Shown here: positions 54,240 to 64,000 of the stretch, in pieces | How the letters are laid out: each line of letters begins with the position of its first letter | How positions within the stretch are numbered: the stretch's first letter is position 1 | Source of the DNA: Asterias rubens | Lineage: Eukaryota > Echinodermata > Asteroidea > Forcipulatida > Asteriidae | DNA length: 64,000 bases | Reading direction: 5' to 3' | NCBI RefSeq assembly: GCF_902459465.1 | Contig: NC_047062.1 | Span: 33,040,673 to 33,104,672 of the forward strand | The notes under the pieces: model-generated | What the model saw: the letters and a program-made list of their open reading frames with translations, nothing else | What the model was told of the DNA's origin: nothing | Database searches by the model: none | Position numbers and translations under genes: made by a program

Positions 54240-57192
54240 TCAGTAATCCATCCATTCTTTCATATAGACACACGTAGATGGCGATATAGTTCCTCCTTCA
54301 TAACACTGACTGAACACCTTGGGGGAAGGGAATAATACATGGGATTAACACCAGGTCTTACAAAATAACATGGTGTAATCTGTATACAAAGGAAACAGGC
54401 CACTTGAAAAAATAAAATAAAAGTCTCATATAGAGCTTGTATCGAGGAAGGTACTAAGGCATTCAGTATACTTTTACAGAAAGATAGGTTATGGAAGTTA
54501 TGAATTCTGGAACCCAATTATGTAGCACCTTATAAGGGTTTACAAGGTGCTACGGCACATTCAGCAGCCACAGCCATTATTTCAAATGAGTTGTCATGTT
54601 TTGACAAGATCAAATATTTACAAAAATAAGTCAGAAAGAATAACTCTCATTCTCATACATAAATTTAACCAGAATTAAACTAAACTTTATCATTTATTTT
54701 TACAAAATTGTATAAAACTAATTATTAACAAATGAAATAGCTTCCACTGCTCTGCAAAGAAAGCAGGACAAGCAATGTTTCAAAAAGTAACTTTGAAACT
54801 TTATCATGATGAACAAATTAATGTTGAAATTCATTCAGGATTTTCAACAAGAACAACTTCAACAAAGTTTGCTTATCAGTCCACCAGTATTGCGATGTGT
54901 TAGTCACTTGTGAAAACAAATTACCAACAAAAAACGTGCAGTGACCTTTGGCAACTTGCAAAAAAAGAAGATAAAACTGGCATTGTTACTTTTTAAGGCT
55001 CATTGTTGGCTAAACAAAGCTTTGTTGACAAAACACCAAATTCCACTTCAAATACACTGCCAATCTCTTCAAGTTCAACTGATTATATTTCATCAAGATT
55101 ATACCACAAAGTTAAACCTATGACTGGTGAGGTACCCATAGCAACCTTATTTACTTAACTGTCGAAACCACAAATAAACACAGCATGCACTATACAGTGT
55201 ACCATGGACAGGTTCAAGTTGTACAGGTACGTGTTTCATATGCATGCACTGTCACGACTGAGACTCGGCAGTGATGACTGTTTGACTTATACCCTCAGAC
55301 AACTCAACAAACACACGGCCTATGTTATAGCATCTCTAACCCCTTCTTGATAAGACTAAAATAGTCTGAGAGAAGCAACTTGCTGTAAACATGGTGAAAG
55401 TGCATTTTGTTTTTGGTTTAAACAACCTTTTCTGAATCAATTTTGTAAGGCTATCATAGAGGGGGATGTGCCCCTCCATTTATATTCAATGTCCCTCCCC
55501 TTAACGAGTTGTATGCCCTCATATACAATATGGTTAGAAATAAAAAATAAATAAAAAACCAACATTGACAATCAGTTCCTCAGTGGTGTGGGGGCGGGGG
55601 CAGGAGCAGAACCCTTGCCCCTCACTTGCCCCTATGAGACACAAACAAAAAACACACAATTGAAAGAGTCCCCATATGCCCCTAGGGTGGGGAGAGGGGC
55701 ACTGCATGTGCCACTACTGTAGTAATACAGACCCAAGGTATTGATTCCAGTGAGTTTATGAATTCCTACTTCAATATATTATCCTTTATTATGTCTCTCT
55801 GTCCATTCAATTCATAATGCATCGGTGTAAAGATTGTAATAAAACAGCTGCGTAGCATATGGACATAGCCAGTCAAAACAACCTGCTCAAACATTGTCAC
55901 TATGTACATTTATCTCATTCACACTCTACGATGAAGCTAGAAATGGCAGTACTGGTTATAAACACTCCTACGCCTTCTTTAAATAACCGATAACATGGCT
56001 AGATCAGTATTCAATTTCAACTTGAAAAGGGTTGAATATTTAAGGAGTAAACAAAATAAGCTAAATGTACACGCTAGTTAGAGCAGTAGATGTGACACCA
56101 AGCTGGTTTGACTGAACTCAACCGTCATGTAATATATACGAACTACTACCAGGCCTAGAACTACAATGTACAAGGAAATCAAAGAGACCATAAGAGAACT
56201 CATTGCTTAAAGGCAGTGGACACTATTGGTAATCGTCAAAGACTCGCCTTCACAGTCGGTGTATCTCAACATATGCATAAAATAACAAACCTGTGAAAAG
56301 TTGAGATCAATCGGTCATCGAACTTGCGAGATAATAATGAAAACAAAATCACCCTTGTCACACAAAGTTGTGTGCGTTTAGACGGTTGATTTTGAGACCT
56401 CAAGTTCTAAATCTGAGGTCTCGAAATCAAATCCGTGGAAAATTACTCCTTTCTCGAAAACTATGTCACTTCAGAGAGAGCCATTTCGCACAATGTTTTA
56501 TACCATCAACCTCTCCCCATTACTCGTCACCAAGAAAGGTTTAATGCTAATAATTATTTTGAGTAATTACCAATAGTGTCCACTGCCTGTAACAATCTCC
56601 TGCTAAAGTGTCAAGCGGAAATGGGCAGGACACCAGTCACAGAATGTGCAAATGACATGAGATGCCAAGATTTGCATTTTGCAATCTGGGAGATTATGTG
56701 TCAACAATTAGGGAGATATTTCGAATAACATTCAACATTCAATTATCAGGTTTTCATTTTAATTTTGTTGATCAGAATATGGAAAGTTGGGTTTATTTCA
56801 AAAATCAATAGGCTACCTACTTGGCTGGGATTCAAAGAAAATACATTCTTGATTTCTATTGCAGGTCAATTGGGTTGAGAAGCATTCAATATACAGAAAG
56901 AATGTTTTATCAAACATCCCATCTCATAATCCTAGCCATCATTACACCCAATTATATGCACAATTGTAGAGAGAATTTGAAAGAGTTTGTTCAAACTTAC
57001 TGGGCAGACTCCACAAGGGACTTTCATGAGTCCAGCAGACTGGGTCAATGGCTGGATGGCTCGATACAGTTTGACCTGACCTGGTGTTCCGGAAGACGTT
57101 GCACCTGTTCTTAATGAGACTGTCATCTCCACCTTACCATCGTAGATCAGGGTGTTCAAGATGGTCTCTATGTCTTCAACTGCTAATTCAAC
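54240..57192 (-). CDS. POLR3F: RNA polymerase III subunit RPC6 (POLR3F), 3' part (last two exons)
   Basis: RPC6 is part of the Pol III RPC3-RPC6-RPC7 initiation subcomplex in the nucleus. The penultimate exon 57001-57192 (phase 0, 64 residues) reads VELAVEDIETILNTLIYDGK, VEMTV, GQVKLYRAIQP and PCGVCP. The last exon 54240-54317 reads VFSQCYEGGTISPSTCVYMK, EWMDY, then stop. Both match the human C-terminus (VELSMEDIETILNTLIYDGK; ending MTEWLEF). The four cysteines (two in PCGVCP, one each in SQC and STC) correspond to the conserved cluster thought to bind an iron-sulphur centre. The intron between is 2.68 kb. Earlier exons (winged-helix domains) were searched for on this strand up to 64000 and not found, so they are probably beyond the edge. 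Confidence 0.93.
56207..56592. mobile_element. TTAA-flanked MITE, copy 4 (POLR3F intron)
   Basis: Left TTAAAGGCAGTGGACACTAT, right CAATAGTGTCCACTGCCTGT followed by AAC, where the right TTAA is mutated. The interior order is as in 45850-46238, including GACCTCAAG and GAGGTCTC around a short spacer. Confidence 0.8.
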
Positions 57193-58276
57193 CTGAATAA
57201 TAATAATGACCAAAGAAACTAGATTAAACAAGGAGCATCTACTAGCGAAGGTAGTGTCCCAGCCGATTCCCAGCCGAATAAGCATGACAGTTCCTTTCAG
57301 AACTGAAAAATTTACAGAATTCTGAAAATCTACGTCTTATGAATTCTGAAAAATCCACAGAAGTAGAACATAAAGCAAGACAAGTTCTCAAAAGAACATG
57401 ATCTACCAAGCAATAAACATGGTGTTACCGCAAACCAAATATACAAGCATCTTCTGGATGTCGAAAGAAGGTGGTAGAGGTGGTAATAAGACAGCAGTCT
57501 TCTGAGATACAATTCTTTAGAAAAGCTAATCCACAAGGATATTTTGTGAAGATAGAGCCATCAGCAAGGGGGACATTTGGTGTGAAAACAAGATGAGGTC
57601 TGGGCAAAGGGGAAAGAAGTCTGATCAGTTGATCTGGGGGGGCGTGATTAGATTTCTGTATAATGGTGGATTAGATTACCTAGGTATACGATCTTATAAT
57701 AAAAACAATTTGGGAGTGTAATTTTTCACAGTTAATTGTTAAGACTGTGGCTACAACAGGTTTAAGCTGCAGGCATGCAAGGGCACCATTGGCAGCCTGC
57801 CACATTGACCCATATGAGTACTGTATAGTAAGTCTTGACCATATTTTGGGGAACCCTACATGTACCCTATAGCTGTAGCTTATCATGTTAATTGCTTTAT
57901 GGTTGAGGGAAACAAAATCATACACTTTAACAGGTAACATTCCATTATGTTTTAACCCTTCCAAGGCCAACTGAAAATACATATTTTGACACAGAGCTGT
58001 CTGTTTATATTGCTAATCCCATACTGTTAGATGGACTAGAACAATACAGACATCGCTAAATACAGAATAAAATCCATATTCATAATTCATATCAGAATGA
58101 GCCTACCATCTGTTTATTGAATTTCATCATTCCCAGTTCGAGGCCTTTATGTTTCCATAGACTAGAAATGTCCCCCCCGTGTCCTCCAATGATGGGACAC
58201 TTGAAAGTGCATGCTGTTATTCATTCACGCATTAAAGCAACATTGGTCATAAATTCGCTTCCATACACAAACTCCT

Positions 58277-58500
58277 TTAAAGTGTCTGAATGATATACAG
58301 CTGCATGTCTTAAAGATGATGATGGTACATGTAAGGAGGCAGTGTCAAGCTTCAGATGAAGAGGACTGAGGGACATAGATGATGGGTTTATAGGCAGTCA
58401 ACTACAGTTAAAGTATCTGAATGATGTACAGCGACATGTCTTAAAGATGATGATGGTTTATCTAAGGAGGTGGTGCCAGGCTTCTCACGAGACTGAGGGA
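58277..58500. repeat. Direct duplication, about 130-bp period
   Basis: Two copies beginning AAAGTGTCTGAATGATATAC and AAAGTATCTGAATGATGTAC share ATGTCTTAAAGATGATGATG, TAAGGAGG and GACTGAGGGA. About 15% diverged. Confidence 0.75.
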
Positions 58501-58824
58501 GGACCGAGGGACAGTAAAACTCTGAAGATGACATGATTTAGGAAAGACGTTATCATTTACAACAATGTTAATATACATCAGGTTTTAACCTTTACTTGAT
58601 GTAAACAAGGATGGCAATTAATGAGGGACAATCAGTTACGAGGGACGTCATTTTCTGCTCATAACTGTCATTGACTGACATTTATAGCCGGTGATATCAC
58701 CTTGACCTAGTGAAGCTGCTGAGTGTTTCCCCCTTCAATACACCAAGAAGCTTGCTCTATGGTGCTTTCAAAATGGTCACATCCTAAGCCTGATTCACTC
58801 TTTCCGAATTTTTAATGACAAGGT

Positions 58825-58985
58825 CCAGCCGTTGATTTCACAAAGAGTTAGGACTCGTCTTATTACGAGTTAGGACGAGTTAGGATTAATCTTAAGGTCT
58901 GCATGCTACAGTGCAGGGTTGGGACTAGTCTCAAGTCCTAAGATTAGTCTTAAGTTAGGAAGAGTTTTGTGAAATCGACGGCTGG
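58825..58985. repeat. Palindromic element, TTTCACAAAG/ACTAGTCC family, best-preserved ends
   Basis: Left CCAGCCGTTGATTTCACAAA, right TTTGTGAAATCGACGGCTGG, so the inverted ends extend to 20 bases. The interior has TTAGGACGAG and CTAAGATTAG motifs and the CTGCATGCTACAGTGCAGGG segment shared, inverted, with 5085-5254. Confidence 0.8.
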
Positions 58986-59010
58986 AGTGAGATTCTATGA
59001 ACTATGAAAA

Positions 59011-59185
59011 CAGGCCTGATACTTCAACAAAGGTGATTGCCTCCATGCCCATCGTCACTACCTTGGTGCCTTGAAATGCTCCAGTAGAAATTCACAATTT
59101 CCTCATAAGGTGGCATTTACCAAGGAGAAAATGCCTAATTTAAATTTCTACTGGAGCACCAAGGAAATGACCAGGGGGCACATGA
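59011..59185. repeat. Short element with CAGGCCTGATACTTCA end
   Basis: Shares GATTGCCTCCATGCCC, ACCTTGGTGCC, TTCACAATTTCCTCATAAGG and ACCAAGGAGAAAATGCC with 21290-21452. It contains an inverted pair AAATGCTCCAGTAGAAATT / AAATTTCTACTGGAGCACC. The right end is degraded. Confidence 0.65.
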
Positions 59186-60179
59186 AGTACATGAAGTAGT
59201 TTTTGAAGTTGTTTTAGTTATTGCCATAAATAAACCTCCATTAAAAATATGACAAGGTCACTCTGCCTTTATATTGTTTCTATCTGATTAATGGATACTT
59301 TCAGGATAGTGAACAGAGAGAGGGAATGGATCTTGTTTAACCAACAGTCAAATGCAATTAGCAATTTTTATACAAGGTTGCCAAGATTTTGCGTCAGTGA
59401 TGATAACGGGTATAAGTGAAGCTGAACGTTTGTCCAGTAAATTGTATTTTCATAGATTTTGTTTCATTTCTTACTATCACACATAAACAAACAGTACAAA
59501 CAAGCAAAAATTACATAATATCAAATTTAACTTACAAAAATAGACTTGATGCATAGTGTTAGCCAGAGGGGTATCTTTTGGACACCCTGTTTTAGATTTG
59601 GCCATCCCGTTTTAATGTCATTTACATGTAAATGTGTTGTAAGAGAGCAGTTTGGACACCCAGTGTTTAAGTCTCTGGTGAATTTGGAGACGCTTTTACC
59701 AGATCCTGACTTAAACCTTGACTTGATTAAATCCTAAAATAAAAACGCAGAAAAGCCAAAAGCAGATGAAAGAAAACCAGAAAAGACAGAGTAAAGACAG
59801 TGTCTCTTGAAGGATTGCAAAAAAAGCTGACAATGGAAATTCCTACGTAACCGTTACTATGGCAATGACTTTGATTCAATGTTGTAACCCTGAATAATTT
59901 AAGATGGAGGCACGTGGAGCAAGCATTCTGACATTTAGAGTCATATCAATGTCACACAGAGCCTGTGTTAAAGAGGATTTATCAAATGGAAATTCCTGCC
60001 AAAATGGTTTTTTTTCCCTGAATTTTGTTTGAAAGTGGCTATTATTGAACCTTAAAATTGTCTTCTAAAATTAAAGTATAGCTCATTTACCCCTTCACTA
60101 CCCACAAAATATGAATTATTTGTTTAACCATAAAAACCATTATGGGTGATGGTTCAACTATTGGGTCCAGTTATTGTGG

Positions 60180-60310
60180 GTGGTCATGGCTGAGCGGTCA
60201 AGTGCTAAAGTGCACTTGACTTTATGATTAGCAGAGTGTGGGTTCGAGTCCCTGTCTTGACACATGTCTCCTTAAGCAAGACACTTAGCCATTAATGCTT
60301 CATCTGTCAG
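60180..60310 (+). repeat. tRNA-headed SINE (family B), truncated
   Basis: Head GGTCATGGCTGAGCGGTCAA, then CTTTATGATTAGCAGAGTGT, B box GGGTTCGAGTCCCTGTCTTG and CTCCTTAAGCAAGACACTTA. Confidence 0.7.
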
Positions 60311-60991
60311 ATGGGTTGAAAGCTTTTGGTCCTGTCTTAAATGTTTCTCTTTGTTGAAGTGCCTTAATTACATGCACCTCATTGGTGATATACATGTACG
60401 CTACACTCTGGCATTGTTATTAATATTGGCATATGAGCTCGCTTTTAGTTTGAACAACAAATTAATACATTCCAAGCAGGTTAAATATTCTGTCCTTAGA
60501 ATTTGTGTTCAATGTGGCCCAACTCAGTCAGTCATGCGTCCTGTAGAAAGGGCAGCTGACTCAGTATTCAGGATGCATCATTGATTTGTCTACTAATGTT
60601 TTCTATGCTTCAAGTGTTGGCATATTATGATGCAATGGATGCATGCAGTTCTACAGTGTAGCTATGTCAAATCAATAGGCTGGCCTGACTGGAATCCTAT
60701 AGCATTGTCTGATACATCTAGTGTAAATATAAAACTGGAACATGACAGCACGGAAACGTATCAACTAATTGAGAGTAAATTTCACACATCCTCACGTGGT
60801 TTCAGTAAGGGAAGTTGCCATGAAAAGGAATTGCTAACATTCCTAAAAGGAACTATCAAATGAAGGTTTGGGATCAATTTGAAAAAAAAATTAGAGGAGA
60901 TGTTTTGATTTGTTTTAGTTCCTGTTAGTACAAACGAGGCATGGGTCTCTTTTTTATTTTGAATTTATAATAGTAATTCTGGTTGTGAAGC

Positions 60992-61145
60992 CCAGGGGCC
61001 GATTTCACAAAGCAATAAAATTCATCGCAAGACAAATTTTCAGTATCACCATAGAGATTTGTATTGTAACATCACACTTTACTTAGCAACTACGATTGAT
61101 TTGAAGTTACGATCAATTTGAGACCTTTGTGAAATCGGCCCCTGG
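60992..61145. repeat. Palindromic element, GGGGCCGATTTCACAAAG termini
   Basis: Left CCAGGGGCCGATTTCACAAA, right TTTGTGAAATCGGCCCCTGG, perfectly inverted over 20 bases. The interior (AAAATTCATCGCAAGAC, TACGATCAATTTGAGACC) is unlike the ACTAGTCC family, so the ends are shared but the cargo differs. Confidence 0.8.
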
Positions 61146-61174
61146 ACCACTAAACAATCGAATTTAATCTTTGT

Positions 61175-61383
61175 ACTAGACAAGAACCCAGTGGAGAGAA
61201 GACAAGGAAGGAAGTTTCAGTTTTAGCTGTTGAACGGAAACCCTGAGAATTATTGCTGGGAAAACCCAAGCAGTCATGCAGGGACTGAAAACCTAATCCA
61301 CATAGGTTACCCTGTTGGGATTTGAACCGGGGTACGAAAGCTGGAAGGCAAGGCAAGATACCACTATGCCAACCCAACCACCC
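61175..61383 (-). repeat. tRNA-headed SINE (family D)
   Basis: The minus strand reads GGGTGGTTGGGTTGGCATAG, GGTATCTTGCC, CCCGGTTCAAATCCCAACAG (B box), GATTAGGTTTTCAGTCCCTG and TTCTCAGGGTTTCCGTTC, matching 24775-24930. Confidence 0.7.
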
Positions 61384-63135
61384 AGGTTCTGCTTTGACTC
61401 AAACAACTTCATATTTAAAAAAAAATTCAATCAAGTCTTGTTTTAGAAAACTTTTGTATGATGTTAACATTCTAAAAAGATTTCTCTTTCTTGAAACGGT
61501 AAATTTGTTGACCTGCAGACATTTTAACAAAGGCCCTTTATAGCCTTAGGAAGTGTGCATCTTCCTTGTCTCTACCGATCTCCATAGCAATAGATGTCTA
61601 GCATCAATTATTAGCACAGACCAACCAGTGTTATATTTCACATCTCAGGCAAAAAAGACTGTAGTGTTTCCCTGTATCTAACCAGACATGAAAACACACC
61701 TCCAATATGCTTCCAGCAATGCGTAATGAAGACATGGCCTTGGTGGCTAGTTTTCAGTCACATTATGTACAACATGTATGTATCAAGCTTTATTATATAT
61801 CTACTACACAATCTCCAAAGAAGAAATGATAAATAGAAATTAATAAAGCTAAATGGAACTTCAATTAAAGGGAGGCCATTAATGTTTTTATAGATGGATG
61901 AAGCATGGATGAAGATAGCATCAAAAAATAAACATTGCATGAAAAATACTTCAATTACATGGTTTAAATCTCACATCGTAGCTGTAAAACTTTACTATGG
62001 TATCCAGGTCCTTATAAAATGCACAAATTCGTGTTATTTACTCCTTCAGTGCATTTGTTTTAACAGGGATTGGAATACTTCCAAAGGCAGACAAACACAA
62101 AAAGGTTAAAAGGTACCAGTCAGTATTAGACAAACACTTGTGATTTAGGAACCCTGGATGCCAAGTTCAGGTTTAAAGCTCATGAGTCTTCAAAACATAA
62201 TTGTACCCAAACTGTTTGCCATCTCATCGCTATATGTCACAAACTCAATTAAGACCCTGGGTTATCAAATACTGGGTCAGCCGCTGAGATTGATTGCATT
62301 TTACCTGACACTGATGTTAAGATACGTGTTTTACCACAGACTTCCAACTTCTTTAGTATTTGGAAAACATTCTGCATTATTTAACCACATTTCCGGAAAA
62401 TTATAACAATTTCACGACAACACATTTTGAAATTTGTTTTCCTCCTACTGGCAAAGAGTGAAATATTTTACTGTAGTTGTTCTTACTCTATTTCATCTTG
62501 GTGCTTTGAATCTATTAATAGCTGGGGCTAATTTGAATCAACATTCAATTCAGGAAACATATTTTTTGTGTGCCTTAAAAATCATTGTTGTTTTTAGGGT
62601 TATTTTTACAAAGAACAAGTTTCAATCTCTTAAAATCACAATGATTGCAATGATTTGATTTAAACTTAGACTGTGTTAGACAACAACCATCCATGTTACT
62701 TGACTTTACAAAAACATAAAAATACGTCTGGAATAAAAGACTAGGCTCTTTGGATACGAGGGCGTCAGGCACAAAGCAGCAATTTGCATAATTATTTATG
62801 GACGATCGGAGAAAGAAAACTCCTAAGGCTCTGTAGAAGACACATTCTGATATTAAAGGGAAGGTAAACATTTGGTATTTACTCTTAAAAATAAAGGCAG
62901 TCTACAGCAGCGTTTGATAGTATCAATCATTTTAAGAAACATTTCACTGCAAAGATATGTGGTTATGCACCGAAGTTTAAATCTGAGAATCATTACTGTA
63001 GGTAAAGCTTCTCAGATTGTGTTTTCTCCTAGGGCTTATTCTTCCATCATGGAAATTCACTCAGGATTTTCAACAATTACTCAAAAACATGACCACTTTT
63101 TTAAATGAAATTTATGGGATATTAGTTTTATTGTG

Positions 63136-63308
63136 CAGGCCTGATACTTCACAGACACAATGAAGGTTATTGCCTCCATGCCCCCTGGTCATTGCCTTGG
63201 TGCCCTTGAAATGTTAGACATTTACAATTTCCTCACAGGGTGCCCTTTACCAAGGAGGAAATGGATTGGTGCTCTTGCCCTTTCAAAAATGAAGCATACA
63301 GGCCTGAT
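63136..63308. repeat. Short element with inverted CAGGCCTGA ends
   Basis: Left GCAGGCCTGATACTTCACAG, right TGAAGCATACAGGCCTGATT, interior ATTGCCTCCATGCCCCCTGG and TTTACAATTTCCTCACAGGG. The most complete of the three copies. Confidence 0.75.
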
Positions 63309-64000
63309 TGGGTAAATTTACATTTATAGAAAGATTAAAACAATGGAACGGTCCCCAAAACCCAAGGTATACTTTGCCTTTAAATTTAATAAAAAGGCAA
63401 GCAATTTACCCCCAGGACATATATCCATTCATTTCTGCCGCAACAAAGAAGATGGAAATGACAAAAACTGTACACTGATGGATGTGGGATCAGCTGGCAT
63501 TCAATGTGCAGTGTGGGCAAACTGATGTAGAGATGCAACGAATGGAGTCAGTGAGATTTCTGACATTCAAGGTGCTCTAGGCATAAGTGATGCGAGTACA
63601 TGAGGCAATTGACTAGGGTAGCCAAGTCTAGCATGCATGGTGCTAAGGGCAGTCTGGCTAAGGGAAAACAGCTGGTCTGTGCTCAATGTACAGACCATAG
63701 GAGTATTCCAGTAAAAACACACACACTACAGTGCCTTTAGATTGTTTTTTGTCATAGTAATGTTGATTTGTAGGCAACATTTTGTATAAAGACAGATCCA
63801 CATTTAAACATTTCAACTGGATACAGTGTCTACTTGATGTGAAAACAAAACCAAAACTGTCATGATATTTTCAAAAGAACATCAAATCCATCCATGTTAT
63901 GCGAGGTGACCAACCACATCTAGCCAAAGCATTCTCAAACAGTCCTGATAATGATCTCGGAAATGATTCCAGCATTAACCCAGGCCTGTAGGCTTCGTTT

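Larger units (their letters stand above)
57193..64000. other. POLR3F intron or upstream flank, repeat-rich
   Basis: No coding exon was supported. Contents: a family F fragment (57355-57440), a local duplication (58277-58500), palindromic elements at 58825 and 60992, inverted-end repeats at 59011 and 63136, SINEs at 60180 and 61175, and a truncated TTAA-type MITE end near 62854. The rest is AT-rich and unremarkable. Confidence 0.55.

Noticed and set aside
58107..58213. Missing POLR3F exon upstream of 57192
   Set aside because: GT-AG bounded and in phase (contains LWKHKGLELGMMKFNKQM), but the sequence does not match RPC6 before VEL. Probably a chance frame, though a transcript check would settle it.

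Overview
This is animal nuclear DNA. It has short coding exons with GT-AG introns, long AT-rich intergenic stretches, and many tRNA-headed SINEs, foldback elements and minisatellites. The arginine kinase is the creatine-kinase-derived type with a short guanidino-specificity loop, a type I know from sea cucumbers. Together with intron-rich genes of deuterostome type, this makes an echinoderm the best guess. The species cannot be named from the sequence.

Layout. (1) 1-2220, minus: the first three exons of a basic, lysine/serine-rich protein I do not recognise, running off the left edge. (2) 4228-13025, minus: a ten-exon gene for a consortin-like (CNST) membrane protein, 619 residues. It has an acidic N-terminus with an 8-residue repeat, a helical TPR-like core and one membrane segment near the C-terminus. 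(3) 13026-22646: intergenic, with repeats, a possible signal-peptide mini-exon divergent from CNST, and probable upstream leader exons of the next gene. (4) 22680-34998, plus: a complete 18-exon gene for mitochondrial pyruvate carboxylase (1226 residues). Its introns hold a partial exon duplication, a 48-bp degenerate repeat and a 68-bp minisatellite split by a SINE. (5) 42074-47065, minus: a complete seven-exon arginine kinase (373 residues). (6) 54240-57192, minus: the last two exons of POLR3F (RNA polymerase III subunit RPC6). Its earlier exons were not found and probably lie beyond the right edge.

The genes do not form a functional cluster: anaplerosis and gluconeogenesis, phosphagen buffering, Golgi trafficking and Pol III transcription are unrelated housekeeping or tissue functions. 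All exon joins were made by hand from GT/AG signals, reading frame and remembered family sequence. Every join in the four named genes keeps phase, which is strong internal support.

Repeats fill much of the rest: at least three different tRNA-headed SINE families, MITEs of about 310-390 bp with TTAA at both ends, palindromic elements ending in TTTCACAAAG, CpG-rich foldbacks beginning GGGTGCGTTC, and several local tandem duplications. I saw no prokaryote-like system, CRISPR array or virus-like gene cluster.
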